Below are positions 11,859-24,978 of a DNA stretch of 64,000 nucleotides, in pieces. The notes below the pieces were generated by a model that was not told the origin of the DNA, did not search any database, and saw only the letters and a list, made by a program, of their open reading frames with translations. Source of the stretch: Ailanthus altissimus (taxonomy: Eukaryota > Streptophyta > Magnoliopsida > Sapindales > Simaroubaceae); the NCBI GenBank assembly GCA_946807835.1, contig OX327690.1, positions 28,552,501-28,616,500 on the forward strand. Direction: 5' to 3'. Numbering within the stretch: the first letter of the stretch is position 1; each line of letters opens with the position of its first letter. A program made the translations under genes and the position numbers.

Positions 11859-13105
11859 GTGGAGTATTATAAAGAGTTATATACAGAAGTTGCAGCTGAT
11901 GTTACTAAAGTTTCTCAGGTTTGTAATCACATTCACTCTCTTGTTTCAGATTTAGATAATCAAGTCTTGACTAGTATTCCTTCGAAGGAGGATGTAAGAT
12001 TGACTACTTTTTCTTTAGACCCTTCTAGTGCTCCAAGGCCAGACGATTTTACTTACATGTTATTTTAGCATTATTGAAAGATTATTATAAAAGATGTAGT
12101 TCTGGGCATTCAACAAATTTTTAGCTAGAATTTCCTGTATAGTGCTAATTCCTAAGATGAATGATGTTGTTTTAGTTAATCACTTTAGGCCAACAGTTTT
12201 GGAAAAAATTTTGTTCAAGATTATTACCAAGATCATTGCTGATAATTGGCAGTTCTAATGCCTAATCTAGTCACTCAAAATCAGATGGAAGACATATTTA
12301 TGACAACATCTCTATGGTGTTGGAGGGGGTTAATTTTATAGATAAGAAAGTTATTGGTAGTAACATTTGCATAAAACTGGATATAGCTAAAGTCTTTGAT
12401 ACTATCAATTGAGATTTCTTTCTTGAAGTTCTTAATTATTTTGTCTTAAAAACAAATTTTATTCAGTGGATTTCGATCATTCTTTTCTCAACTTGCTTAT
12501 CTATATGATTAATGGCACTCTGAAAAGGTTTTTTCTAATGTGGTAAAAGAGTGCACCAAGGAGATCCTTTGTCTCTATTACTTTTTTTATCTAACTAAGG
12601 ATGCTCTTTCTCATGGTATTCAGAATTTGGTGGACTCTAAGAGGGTGACCACCATTTTGGTCCTAAGAAGGTGTCATACTCATTCTTATATTTTATATGT
12701 AGAGGATGTTTTCATTTTCTATAGAGGTGATAATAACTCTGTTCGCACTCTTATGAACTTTGTTCAGCATTATAGCTTGGCATCTGGTCAAGTAATTAAT
12801 AAAGAGAAATGTCGAATCTTCATTGGTAAATATGATGCCCACTGTTGTGAGGATATTTCTAGTCCTTTGAGGTTCTCTAAGGGCAATATTCCTTTCATCT
12901 ATTTGGATGTTCCTATTTTCAGGGGCTGTTTATGCAGTCAACACTTACAAGTTCTGGCAGATAAGGCATGTGCACATATTAGTGGCTGGAAAGGAAAAAT
13001 TCTCTTAATAGCAGGTAGAATTGAGCTTGTTTGCACAATTTTTCAAAGCACCATTCTTTATAGTTTTAAGGCATATCTTTGGCCTAGTTCTCTTATCAAG
13101 TGATT
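11859..13105 (+). pseudogene. LINE ORF2 reverse transcriptase, degenerate
   Basis: From 11859 an open stretch gives YYKELYTE and, further on, SSAPRPDDFT (the SAPGPDGF-type motif). Later pieces give HFRPTVLEKILFKIITKIIA, KLDIAKVFDTIN, a block matching GxPLSxxLF near 12560, and LYVEDVFIF at 12693-12719. Here the catalytic YADD box has decayed to YVED, losing an active-site aspartate. Downstream pieces to about 13560 (GWKGKILLIAGR; WIIGNETSINFWCDKWL at ~13398-13450) are the usual linker of plant L1 ORF2. Confidence 0.9.
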
Positions 13106-13689
13106 AAATGGTTGAGCTTGAAATTTTATTATCTCAAATGATCATTGCTCTTGTAAGATGAACTTGATGTCATGAAATATGCTTGGTATGCCAAAGAAGT
13201 CTAGTAGGGTTGGTCTTCGTATACTGGACTTATTTAATAAGACTTGTCTTTTTAAAGCACTTTGGGACTTCCACTAAACAAATTTTATTTTCTCAAAGTT
13301 CTTAAGAAAGCATTATAACTTTGTAAGTAAGTGATACCTCTACTTTTTTCTTTGGAATGGCTTTAAAGTTATTCTTTGTTATTTTAATGAGAGGACAAAA
13401 TGGATCATTGGTAATGAGACTTCAATTAATTTTTGGTGTGATAAATGGTTAAAAGAACCCATTCTTTCTATTGGTTTAAATTTAGAATACATGGTGAAAG
13501 ATGTGATTAAAGAAAGCCTAGAGGATTCTAAATTCTCTTTATTCCATTTTTTCACATTTAAGAGAACAAGTTAATGATATCATTTTGTTTGTTAATGATA
13601 AGGTTGATAAATTCATTTGAATTTATGTTAGAGATGAAATTCGTTTTTTAAAGGACAGTTATAATTTTATCAAAAGTCTCACAATTACT

Positions 13690-13829
13690 GATTCAACTTT
13701 ATTATCTCTTTGGCATAGTTTTTTTTACCCAAACTTTTTATATTCATATGGTGTATGCTTCAGAACCTTCTTCCTGTTGATGAAATATTGTGGTTCTGTG
13801 GCATTTGTGTTGTTTCAATATGCTCCTTT
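13690..13829 (+). pseudogene. LINE ORF2 zinc-binding domain, part 1
   Basis: The zf-RVT part of ORF2 runs up to the LTR A insertion site. Its continuation is found at 18851-18960, with HIFVCCSRVMELWSWLDHMF. The two halves join in a shared CCTTT, showing they were once contiguous. Confidence 0.75.
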
Positions 13830-14077
13830 GTTTAGTGTTGATTTATTTAGGGTGCATGCATGTGGTATATTTGTTCATCATACAAAATATACATATCTCA
13901 TGCATATATGTGTACAACGAAATTATAAAAATTTACAATGAACACAATTAATACATATTAGTCAAATTAATAATGAAATTGAGAATTAAACCTTTGAGGC
14001 CTTTGGATTTCATTGCTTGAAGTCCACTTGAAATGCAAACTTTGTCAATCTTAATAATCAACAAGGGTGAGATTGAT

Positions 14078-14209
14078 GAGCATGAGGGCTCAGCCTAGTT
14101 GGCTGAGCTCCTCTAAGTCTCACATCCCCACCTGGGTTCGAACTTCCCATCCCCCCGAGGTGGTGCGGAAAAGAATATATGTTGTAATCCCCTTCAAAAA
14201 ACAAAAAGA
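14078..14209 (+). mobile_element. tRNA-derived SINE
   Basis: A 132-bp insert in LTR A flanked by an 11-bp duplication GTGAGATTGAT (14067-14077, 14210-14220). It has an A-box-like TAGTTGGCTGAG (14097), a B box GGGTTCGAACTTCCC (14133) and an A-rich end CAAAAAACAAAAAG. These are the hallmarks of a pol III-transcribed plant SINE mobilised by LINE machinery. Confidence 0.9.
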
Positions 14210-14529
14210 GTGAGATTGATTATTTAGAATAGTAGTATGTTAATTCAGTAATTGTTTGACAAATTAAACCTAAGTTTTTTTTTCCTTTAATCAACATTTA
14301 ATCAATAAATCAAACACTTATTTTTGCTTAATTGATTTTAAGCCTAATGAAAAATAAAACATAATTATAATTCAACAATTGAATTCAATAATAAGAAAAT
14401 AATTTTCTTTTTCTTTTTCTTTGATGGTTGGCCAAAATACTTAGCAAAAATAAAACTTAACCTAATTTTATTTCATTTGATATACATATATACAAATGAA
14501 CTTAATTTCATTTTTATTTCACTTAATTT

Positions 14530-14780
14530 AAATTTACATTTAACTTAATCTAACTATAGTTAATATTTAACCATAGTTAGGTTAGTTTATCTTAACTCTT
14601 AAGTTAAATAAATATTTAAATAATTTAACCCTAGTTAACTAATCTAACCATGTTAGGTTAATCATAGTTAAGTTAACCTTTACTTAACCATTAAGTAAGG
14701 TTAATATTAACTTAACCATATAGTTAACTTTTAACCATAGTTAAGCTGAATTATTTATTTAACTATTAAATAAATAAAAT
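14530..14780. repeat. TTAACNWTAGTTAA-rich patch in LTR A
   Basis: Variants of TTAACCATAGTTAA and TTAACCCTAGTTAA recur many times. The corresponding part of copy C (56990-57370) has the same patch, so it belongs to the LTR family. Confidence 0.7.
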
Positions 14781-14996
14781 TTTATTTTAACTATTTAACA
14801 ATTAAATAATTATTAAGTGAAATTACTTTTATATTCTTACTAGATTACCAAATTAACCTAAAGTGAGTCCCACCATTTAATCATATATTTTAGTTAGCTT
14901 AATCATAGTAAATTACTAGATTTTACTGTATTGAACTATTTAATACGGTACGCTACCAAAGTGCACAATGAGTATATTTTATATTGGGACTCCTTA

Positions 14997-17715
14997 TGTA
15001 GTAACCAGTATCCATAACCGGTAAGAATATGTATATTTATATATATAAATATACGTATTTTATTTGTATGTGGGTGATCCTTGATTTATATATTGTTATT
15101 AGTAGTGTTTTTATAGGTTAAGGATATACTATTAGTATTGGGTTTATTTGCAAGACTTTGGAATTATTTTAGGGACCAAATTGTTATACTTTGAAAGTTT
15201 TGGGGGTGAATTCGTAAATACCAAAAATTAACCACTTAGTATAAAAATACACTTTTAAAAACCCTAATTCTCTCATTTTTGTCGAGCTACCCATTTTTAG
15301 AGAGAGAAGAGAGAAATAAAGGAGAGAGAAAGAGAAGAAGAAGAAGAAAAAGAAGAAGAAATTGGAATTTTGGATCTTTAGAGGTATATCACAACTAATT
15401 ATCAATTTATTGGTGTTAATTAAGTTAATTTCTTTAAGTTTTGATTTCTGGAAATATGTATAATTAAGGATTTGATGTGTATTTCGTTTGATGTTGTGAG
15501 AATTGATGATGATCTATAAGATAGTTTGATAAATCATGATGAATTATGAAATTTCTGCTGGATAACCTCTTGATCTAAGAATTTTATAAATTGTTGTGAT
15601 TCGATTCTGGTTTTGAATTTTGATTATATGAAATTAGACATGTTTAGGATCATCTGAGACTTTGAATCGACTAAAAATCTCGAAAATTGAATTTGTAGTG
15701 AATTTACCAAAATGACCCTGGAATTCTGGAAATTTCCTGTGTAAACAGTATGATACAGTGGAAAATAATTTTTGACCTGCTGAATGATCTTTAAAAATTA
15801 TGAATTTGTGGAATATGATAATTTTATATGTCTAATATGATATACTCGGAATTGAGAATTTGGATCAATGTGGTTGAAGTGTTATGAATTTCTAAAGTTT
15901 ATCAACTCATTGTAGTATTTGATTAACAGATTTTTAAAGTTGTGAAATAAAATAGTTTTAAAATACTTTTGGCAGTTATTTGGAAGCCAAATATTTATCA
16001 TGGACTGAGATATGTGTCAAGAGTAATTATGTGATATTTTTATAATTTTTGAGTTAGTATATGATTTTATAAAATTGGGAGATTGAATACTGTTCAGTAA
16101 GTATCTTGATCCTGTCAGGTTTGTAGTTTGGATTCGATGGTGTGTATGGAATGGATTGTGTAGGAATTTTGATATAATATTCATATATAAGAAGTATATA
16201 TGAGTCAAGAATGATATATTCTGATTTCGGAGTAATTGGACATCATTTGATGTATTAGAAATTTTTATTAAGTGTAAGTGGTCAGAATGACAGATTTTGA
16301 GAAACCAAATATTTAGACCAATTTGATGTGATAAATGCATTGTGTATAATTTTGTAAGCTATTTAAAGTATTTTGTGTGAATTGTGAGGCTTATGAAAGG
16401 ATTAATCTCCATTGATAGGTTAAGGAGATTTAAGCCTTGTAGCTGAAAGTGTTAAGAGGTAAGTATACTAGACTTACTACTAGAATCACAATAAACATAA
16501 TAATTGTTTTGTATGATTTTGTAAATGGGGTTAAGAATATGTTTATGATATGTCAAAGTATATTTTGATATGAAATGTGAATATATATTTATGAATGTGA
16601 GCATTGACATTGAGCATGGACATACATGTGTTTTTTTGAAAGTGAGCTTTCCAAAATAAGATGCGTTTAACAAAGAAAGCTTTTGAAGTGTAATATGTCC
16701 ATGAGAAATATTTTGTGATTTGAGAGTACTTGAACTCACTGTTAACTTAGTAGGCATTTTATGTGATTTGTGGAGCCTTTATGTGTGGCCTTTCCTTCGG
16801 GATTGGTATATGTTATGTGTTCCGTATGTAGGGAGGATCCTATTGGTACCTAAAGGAAGTGTGAGTCATCACATTCGTGTGGTGGCGTATTGGTACATGT
16901 GAGAGGACTCACCGATGATCAGGGTGAGGGTTTGGCTTTTACCTTCGGGCATAAGCGTTATATATGTGTGATTTAAAGACCTCACTTGTTCTATTCCTCT
17001 CATACGGTATGTCACCTACGAGTGACATTTGGCTCATTATATGATATGTGATATGTAAGTCCTACTAAGTAGTAGTCGAGTAATGGTATTCCTATTATGT
17101 GTTTTGAAAGAATGTGTAAGCGCTTACATGATATGTGATTTGATAAGATTATGATTTTGATTGATCACAGCATATCATACATATGCATTGTGTACATATA
17201 TGTATTTGTATTTGATATATGAAAAACTAGTATGCTTACTGAGTTTTATACTCATTATAGTTTATGGTGATTTCAGGTAAATAAGGTACATGTGTGCTTA
17301 GCGGATTTGGCAAGGCTTCTGCTGTTCCTTGGGTTCCCTAAGTTGTTAGGTTGCTAAGTGTTTTATTTGGGGACACGTGGGATAAGATATTTGATTTGTC
17401 CCTAGTGAATAAATACCTATGTATTATTTTATTGTGTGGTTGGATTTAGTTTAAGTTTCACCAAGTGTAGTAATGGATTGATTTTAAGTAAGAATTTGCA
17501 ATAAATATATTCTGGGCTTCCGGTAACAAAGTTGCTACTGGTGACGTAGTAGAGTGTTAATCTCTGAGAAAACTCTGCGTATCTCCGGTTTACTAATTGT
17601 CCCAGTCATAATTCAATTGCTATAATTCTGAAAGAAATTAAAATAAATGCTTAAGTATTATTGAATGAATGTAAGTGATGTCGTGTGTCAGATCTTTTGG
17701 GTCTGGGGCGTGACA
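14997..17715 (+). mobile_element. Solo Gypsy-type LTR E, nested in LTR A
   Basis: A 2719-bp sequence beginning TGTAGTAACC and ending GGGGCGTGACA, flanked by the perfect 5-bp duplication CCTTA (14992-14996, 17716-17720). The GGTCTGGGGCGTGACA-type end and the AAAACCCTAATTCTCTC stretch near 15260, followed by a purine-rich run, are typical of Gypsy chromovirus LTRs (Tekay-like). No internal region or second LTR is seen. It interrupts LTR A between bases homologous to adjacent positions of copies C and D. Confidence 0.92.
15299..15362. repeat. Purine-rich GA/GAA microsatellite
   Basis: GAGAGAAGAGAGAAA leads into repeated GAA units within LTR E. The opposite strand reads as a long pyrimidine tract. 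Confidence 0.85.
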
Positions 17716-18850
17716 CCTTAAATCCACTCCCGATTCGTCAAATAGAACTATTCTATAAGTCCGTGATCAATGCCCCATGTACACATCACAGATATTACAA
17801 ATCAACACATTAGACCATACATGTTGAGGTTACTACATATTTGTATAATTCTTCCATCATTATATCCTGGATGGGTGGGATATAGATTATCACTATCAAA
17901 TTTCAATAAATTCATTTGTGAATTTATCTCCAGATTTGTATCTTAATGAACAATATATGCAAACGTTTTTGCTATATTGTTCAACTCTATGAGAAACTCT
18001 TTTCTCAAGTACATTGCTTATGGTTATAAGACTTTGTAAGATGCAATCTCGAAAAATTATATATATAACCCACCTATGTGAACTGGTGGATCTCGTATCT
18101 AAACACAGCGAACTCCATGAGCATTGAACCAAACCTAGTGACACGTAGTGGTCAGACTATGAAAGATCTCTGACATATGTAGAACCAAAGTATGGTGGAT
18201 CACCCACAAGCCCACTATGAAGCTTAGGTCGAAGGACTATGAATTCTCAACTGGAGAGGACCTTCATTTGATGGATTCATAGGATATCTATTGAGGTCCT
18301 CATGAGTCTGTTCAGTATACAATCCTAACAAAATACTTATATGTCTATATGAGCTTCCACTAAACTTATAGTTAGTTAAGAATAATTATCTGTACAATAC
18401 AGATATAAATATACACTGATCTATATAATAGTGATTCATCGATAGACCCCCATTGATAAACATAGATTAGGAACACTATGTTTGAGAATATACTTATATA
18501 ATGACATTTTTTAGTACTATTGTAACTCTTTGCAACTATGTTATTACAAGTAGACTATTAGGTCTTTGCCCCATTATAGATAAGGGTCTAACTCTTATAA
18601 CCTACTAACTCTTGAAGTGCTAACTCTTAGCATTTATAACTCTCAGCATTGCTAATTCTTAGCCTTAGTCTAAACTCTTTTAAACCAGATCTAAACTCCT
18701 TCAAATCATACAATGTCTACAGTATTACAAGTTTTAGTACCATTGAATTAAGGTTATTAGAGATTTAATAAAATATTTATTGTATAAATATTACAAAATA
18801 AATATTTATACAAACAAGGATAGCACATAAGTACAAATGCTAACACCTTT

Positions 18851-19905
18851 GGCATGTGAGATACTAAAATAGTAGATCACATATTTGTTTGTTGCTCTCG
18901 TGTTATGGAGCTTTGGTCATGGCTCGACCATATGTTTAAACAAAACCTTCATTCAATTTCAATTGTTATAGATTATAAAAAGTGATTTTATCTAAATCAT
19001 CTAGCCCTTAACTTTTAAACTTGTGAAGGTTGTCAGCTACTTATTTGTTATATTTGATTTAAAGAAGTCAAAATTGCCTTAGATTCGATAATCGGAGTTT
19101 TAATTCCTTTAGCATTAAGGGGGATTGTCTTGCTCATATTCGTTACTTGGCTATATTCTACCTTGGATTTGTTTATAGTGATGATAGTTCTATCTTAGAT
19201 CATCTGGGTATTGCCACTAATTTGAGACGTGTTCAAAAAATTATTGTTCTCTTTTGAAAATTTTCTTCTTATGGGTAGATCACGATCAACACAGATAGTC
19301 TTTCAAAATATAACCCAAGTATGGCTACTTGTGATGGAGTCTTCAGGAATGAGGTGAGTTCTTTTTAGAAAGCTTCTTTTGTCCTTTAAAAATTGAGAAA
19401 GTCTACTTTGTAGAAATAATAAGAGTCATTTTAGCTTTGAAGATTGTTATTGCCCATGGATGGCATAAGGTAATTTAAGAGTTTGACTCTATTTAAGTTT
19501 TCCATCTTCTTTCAAAGCCTATATTATGTCCTCATTAAAAATATCGTAATAAGTGGCAATGTTATAAGAATTATATTGATCACTTGCAATATAGATTTAA
19601 TCATACTTTTAGAGAGAACATGACTGACAAATAAATTAGTGAACCTTGGGCTACAATTTGATAATTTTACATGGTAGTTATGGCCTCCTATAGATGTTAG
19701 TTCTATGCTATTTAAGTATGTAAAAGGAATGATTAGTTATAGATTCCATTTCTATTAAATTTTTAGGTGGGATTATACCCTCATCCTCTTATTGATATCT
19801 TTCTTTATTTTTATTTTCCTACAAGTAAGGTGCTTTTAGCCTTCATTCTTGTAACTCTTTCATTATTATTTTATTAGTAAATTTCTCGCTTTGTTGAGTT
19901 TACTT
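18851..19905 (+). pseudogene. LINE ORF2 zinc-binding remainder and RNase H domain
   Basis: After the insertion the LINE resumes with CSRVMELWSWL (zf-RVT). The RNase H domain follows: VKINTDS near 19280 (strand bearing the first catalytic aspartate), CDGVFRNE near 19332, and a decayed REGNMTADKLANLG-type end near 19610 that reads RENMTDK then LVNLG across stops. The 3' UTR and A-rich tail end at 19917. Many stops are present. Confidence 0.85.
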
Positions 19906-19928
19906 TAAAAAAAAAAGAGACTTACCTA

Positions 19929-21253
19929 CATAATTCAACACAACAAATGAAACAAAGATTTCACACCCAAAGAGCAATTTTCTAAAGTAGTGTGCGGAGT
20001 GAAGACAATGCAAAAATATAATTTAAGAAGACAAGTAAGACCCACCTATAACAAAATGAAAAAGAAAATTAAAAACAAGTAAGACAAGTTGAAGACCAAT
20101 GTTTTAAATGAAAAAATTACCTAAGTGTGGAGGGATGATTTCCCCCTAATGTTTTCATCAATAACCTAACTTTGTACGACGCCATTTTGCATGAATTTTC
20201 TATGGACATAAATCTATGAAAAGATGATAAATAATGTTTCTGGAAGTTTGTGTTCACAATTAATATAATCTAAGATAATAAATAATGGCAATATCACATT
20301 TTAAAATATTAGGTGATACGTAGTCTCATGGCTCACAATCACATGCCTTAATAGGAAAATTCTTACAAACTTCCCTCATCTATATGGAAATATCAATTTA
20401 TTTAAGCATGTGATTTTGCAGCATTATATTGGAAAGTTCGGTTGAATTAGTATAATTAACTCATCAGCTGACAGAACTCCGGTAGATAAATAGATAGACA
20501 TGTCAATTAACTATTTTTTTTAACTCCAAATTTGAAATGACCTACCTGCAATTTTTTTTTTAAATTTTAAGACGGATCGTAACTCCTATTTTGTAAATAT
20601 TCATGAACGCTCACTACACTAAGAATTTTATCGAAATTTTAGCAAAATTTTTCTTATTTTATGAACATTCTCAAATCTATAATTTAATATAGCACTTTTA
20701 TAAACAAAATACCATTAACCATACTTTCAAACTTCTCACATCTTACCTGCAACTCACAACATCAATATCAAATGATAATTTATACATTTATAACTCATAC
20801 GCTAACATATAATAAGTATCTGAGATAGGGTTCATAAGCTCTTGGCATCCAATACCTAAAAATAAATAACATGATACACATTCACAGTCTACAAGTTAAA
20901 TACACTAAATTTCTATAGGCTCAAAAGGAAAAAGAGAGTCCATTTATATTATATGGCTCACAAAAAGACATAAAATTACCACCACGTGACACACCTCAAC
21001 TAGTCACTGAGTTGAAGATGTTTATTATCTTATGAGATGGGAAAAAGTAAGAGGAGTGAGTTTTTACGGACTCAGTGAGTGGAATAATTTCAAAATAAAA
21101 TGAGAAAAATGATAATAATAACAATAACAATAATAATAATAAACCTTTAAACTATAAATATCAATCTTAACATAAATGATGTAAATAATTTAAAATATCA
21201 TAAGAATCATTAAATCTCATTTTAGTCATGTTACAAATGAAAGTTCTACAAAA
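19929..21253. other. AT-rich spacer, possibly decayed LTR sequence
   Basis: No coding region or RNA gene recognised. ACTCAGTGAGTGG near 21070 and the surrounding phrases resemble the R/U5 part of Gypsy LTRs on the minus strand, so part of this may be a degraded LTR that LTR F later entered. Ends cannot be set. Confidence 0.35.
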
Positions 21254-21258
21254 TATGA

Positions 21259-22060
21259 TGTTGAGGGGGGAAACACCATTCTCCCTATTGAGGTTATGTT
21301 GAAGCGAAGAACCTCAAGTTCAACCTAAAACCCTAACCTCCTTACGCAGCGGAATAACCTGTTAATCAAGCAAAATAGCAAGAATCTAAAGCAAAATATA
21401 AAAGAGCATAACACAATCTTACGTGGTTCGGCCAATTACCTACGACTACGGTGGATCCAAAGATCTTAGCCTCTCTTATTAACTCTCTAGAGATTTTACA
21501 AGGAAAACCCAATTTGAAGAACCCTCAAAAGGACCTAATGTTTAGTGAGCCTTTACTCTACCACGAACAATGATCACCCAAATGACGGTTCCACCCTAGC
21601 GCACACAAACACTTAGTGTCTACTGAGTTCTTTCACTCTCTTAGAGTCTCTCTTAATGCTTGACCTGAAATAAAGGGTTTACAAGTGTTTATATAGGGTT
21701 TATTTCGTGCCTACTGACCCTATTCCTTGTTGGAGTAAGAGTCTACTTGTTTTGAAAGTCCAAAACTTCACAAAAATTGAAATCCTGATGAAAAACGGAC
21801 TTCTCACGCACTGGGCTTCTGTAATGGGTGCAGCAGCGCTCAGCCTTGGGCGTCGCGGCGCTCATGTCTGGCAGCTCATCTAGCATTTTTTTCACTTCCT
21901 TCGCGTCTTTAAGTCCTGTTTTTCTTCCTCCTTCGTGTCCCACACGTCCTAGACTTCTTCATATGTGTCCTACACGTTCTAGACTTTTTGTGACTCTCCA
22001 CTTTGGTATTCATCTCAATTCTTGTCCAACCAAAATTGTTGAATCACCAAATTTCTAACA
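21259..22060 (-). mobile_element. Solo Copia-type LTR F
   Basis: 802 bp starting TGTTGAGGGG and ending TTTCTAACA, flanked by the perfect duplication TATGA (21254-21258, 22061-22065). The complement carries ATTCCGCTGCGTAA near its 3' end, as in many plant Copia LTRs, which sets minus orientation. It is a shorter sister of LTR G (40850-41970), sharing ACGTGGTTCGGCC, GTTTACAAGTGTTTATATAG and the CACACGTCCTAGACTTCT repeat. No internal region is present. Confidence 0.92.
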
Positions 22061-22065
22061 TATGA

Positions 22066-24978
22066 TATGATATTATAAATGATTTTCATAAATAAGATCA
22101 CATGTAATTATATGTCATAGAATGTAAATATTTAATTATTTTAAATGTTTATAAATATTACACTAAATTAGTACTCAGAGAGAAATTTTGTCATACTCGA
22201 AATATTCCTCGGGTAGAGCGTTGGATGTACTTATCTATATATCATCTCAAATTCTCGTCTTACGCATGCGCAGAGCAAACTGGCTTCTAAAGAGCAAAGC
22301 TTCTATACACACGATTCAAAACCTATGTGTGTTTATAAACGGGCCCCAAAGGTCTGAATCTCGTATCTTTAACTAATGAGGGAGGGTACTGCTTAGTGAT
22401 TTGAAAACTACTTCTATTTTTATAATTATAAACTCGTTGAATCTCCCTTCATGCTTTATACTTAAATAAATAAATCATTTAAACATATTTTTATTGATAT
22501 AAACAATCTATTACATTACTTACAAATGTTTGAGGAGTCAAACTATAATATAAATGAGTTTTTTATAACATAAAATAAATATTTAATTTAAATATGTTCA
22601 AGAATTTAAATTAATAATGTAAAATAAATAATTTAATTAAAAATTAAATATTCTTTGTGTGTCATAAACTTTATAAAATCATGTATAATAAATAAAATCT
22701 TTAATATGAGAAATAATTTATATAAATACATATATAATATAAATCTCACTCATAAAAAGTAATGATGTTTATTGAAAACTAATTACTGGGACACGTCACG
22801 TTCAGGAACCCTGCAACTTGTTGGATCGATGTGAATTTTACGGTATGAGGTTCAACTCGTTCCGTAAATTTTATACGGATCCTAAAATGAAAAAAAATAA
22901 TAATATAAGTCACTAATTTAATGAATTATAAAATTATTCTCAAAATCAAGAGTTAAATTTTTTCTTAAAACTTAAATCTCTCAATTTCATGAAATTATAT
23001 TCTCTAACATATATATATATATTAATAAAAATCTTAGATTAAAGTAATAATCATGCTCCCACAAATTTGAATACTCTTTTTCACAATAATATTTTTCTTT
23101 AAAATTTTAAATGTCTAATTCTATTTTTAATAAGAATAATTCAAACACTTAAACGTTCTTAATTAATATTTTAAATTTTACTCACAATTTAATAATTTAA
23201 AATCATACTCAAAATAACAAAACAATAAAAAAAATTAAAGAGAAAGTTACCTTACCTTGTCTCTCTCGGCAAAATACAAAGCTTACCCTCTCTCTTTTTC
23301 TCTTTTTTTTTTAATAATAAAACCTATTTACCTAAATACAAGAGATAAAAAAGTTAATTTATGAGCCTTTAAACACTTGGGCTCAAAATAAAGAATACAG
23401 CCCATTACAAAAGTTGTTTTCTAGCAATCGAAGCCACCCACGTCAAAGAAGCACTTTGCTGATTATTCAACTGATAATATGGACATTATTTATTAACTCT
23501 GGCTTGTAGTCACCCATCCAAAAACAATGCATAGTCATCATTAATCATTATTAAATTTATGATAGATTGCATAGGCAGGATTAGGAAAATCGACCGCCTC
23601 GTACATTTTAGATGACTTCGAGTATTCAAACTCTGACTTCTTTGGTATCATCCGAAACCTTATCCACATCATCCCTTGCCTTTATTCATGAACAGAAAGC
23701 CACTCTTCAACTATTTTTTTTTGTTCTTTTTGATGGGGGGACCTTTTTTTAATGACAACATTATGTAAAATAACTTTAACCCTAAAATGGATTTATATTC
23801 ACTCATCAAATTAGATAAAATTTAATTTAATTTACATTTAATTCAATTAAAAATGAAGACAAAATTACACCTAAATATTTAATATATACATAAGATTAAC
23901 GAAATAACATCTTAAATCTTAGAAACTCATGTATAATTTATGGTGATTTTCAAATATAGTATTTGACCATGATGTTAAGCTTTTATAGTACGGGGGTGAA
24001 GCATTGCAATTTGTGGCTGGTAAAAGGACAACTAAGAGGTGGCTACTTGAAAAACATGAGTGTTGTGTTTGACGTAAAATAATAGGGGGACATTTGAAAT
24101 TGTCATTGTAGGAACTTAAATCGTGTCATTTTCCTTGTCTAATGATGTGGGTGCGAATATTTACATAATGTTGTTTGAGGATGATGAACGTCCACAATAA
24201 CTGCGATTGCAGGCATTGGCGTACTGTAATATTCCATAAATCGATGGTTGATGGTAAATTGGTTTATGTATTCGTAATATTATCTGAGTTAACATGTCTT
24301 TTGCGTCTTAATGGCAATGTTTTTATTTTTACAATTATTTTTAATTTTAATATGACAAGTTAATTTAATAATAATATATTAAATAATTATTGGATGATAA
24401 AATATTATAAATTTTAAAATTATTATTCATTACACTTAATTGTTAAATATAATATTATTTGAAATACAATTTAAAATATAAATTTAAGATATATAGTATT
24501 ATTTTATGTCAAAATACACCGGACTAAATGAATGATAAGCCTTTTTTTTTTTTTGGGTTTCTTAACAAAATTTGGGTTCGCTTGAAGAAAGAAGAGAAAT
24601 GGACTTAAAATCCCTTTGCCGTTCTTCATCTATAACTATAACGGTCAAATTCTTTCAAAAGTTTGTGTGACCAGAAAATGCAATTAGTGAGGGCCTAAAT
24701 AAGGCTTTTATTGAAACTTACGTTTTTTAAGTTCTTTTTAGTAAACAACAACGACTTAACAAATAAAAACCCAATATTCATTCACAAAGATAGGTTAATA
24801 CACATGGCTACGGAGACATATAGTAATTCGGATCCTTAAAATAGCTACATTTAAAAAGTTAATAATTTGATCTACTAGCAAAAATGGTTATATTTTACAT
24901 GGTGATAACCCTTTAGAGACAAGTCGTAGACACAAATTATTAATTATTAGCAATAGCATTATATGTTCATGATTTTAT
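22066..24978. other. AT-rich spacer downstream of terpene synthase relic
   Basis: Nearly 3 kb with no supported gene. A GC-richer patch at 22195-22370 and another at 22790-22890 look like old repeat fragments. Nothing recognisable as RNA gene. Confidence 0.5.

Larger units (their letters stand above)
13830..18845 (-). mobile_element. Solo LTR A (family shared with B, C, D), interrupted
   Basis: The insertion is flanked by CCTTT (13825-13829 and 18846-18850); one T of the expected 5' TG appears lost. Its left part (13830-14991) and right part (17721-18845) align to continuous copies C and D elsewhere in the window. The right end reads GCTAACA, complement TGTTAGC. I infer minus orientation because CCGYTGCG-like sequence typical of Copia LTR 3' ends lies near the left end in sister copies. 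No primer-binding site, polypurine tract or internal coding region is present, so it is a solo LTR of about 2.15 kb once its own nested insertions are removed. Confidence 0.85.
8951..19917 (+). mobile_element. Full-length L1-type LINE, interrupted by a nested insertion
   Basis: A non-LTR retrotransposon bounded by an 11-bp target-site duplication AGACTTACCTA at 8940-8950 and 19918-19928, ending in an A-rich tail (19907-19917). Removing the nested insertion leaves about 5.9 kb, the normal size of a plant L1. In order it carries a 5' UTR rich in CTACAGT-type motifs (8951-9340), an ORF1 with a zinc knuckle, then ORF2 with endonuclease, reverse transcriptase, zinc-binding and RNase H parts. All frames are broken by stops and shifts, so it is inactive. 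The insertion at 13830-18845 splits the zinc-binding part of ORF2; the duplicated CCTTT marks the site. Confidence 0.93.

Noticed and set aside
14133..14150. A tRNA gene suggested by GGTTCGAA
   Set aside because: No cloverleaf can be drawn around it; the target duplication and A-rich tail identify a SINE.
14530..14780. Telomere-like AACCCTAG patches
   Set aside because: Only scattered AACCCTA units within TTAAC-rich LTR sequence; no TTTAGGG tandem array.
16017..16757. Minus-strand open frames of about 100 codons
   Set aside because: They lie inside the Gypsy-type LTR E, which is non-coding.
21743..22058. Overlapping open frames with repeated Pro/Arg/Ser phrases
   Set aside because: They are translations of the LTR F repeat and GC module, not a protein.
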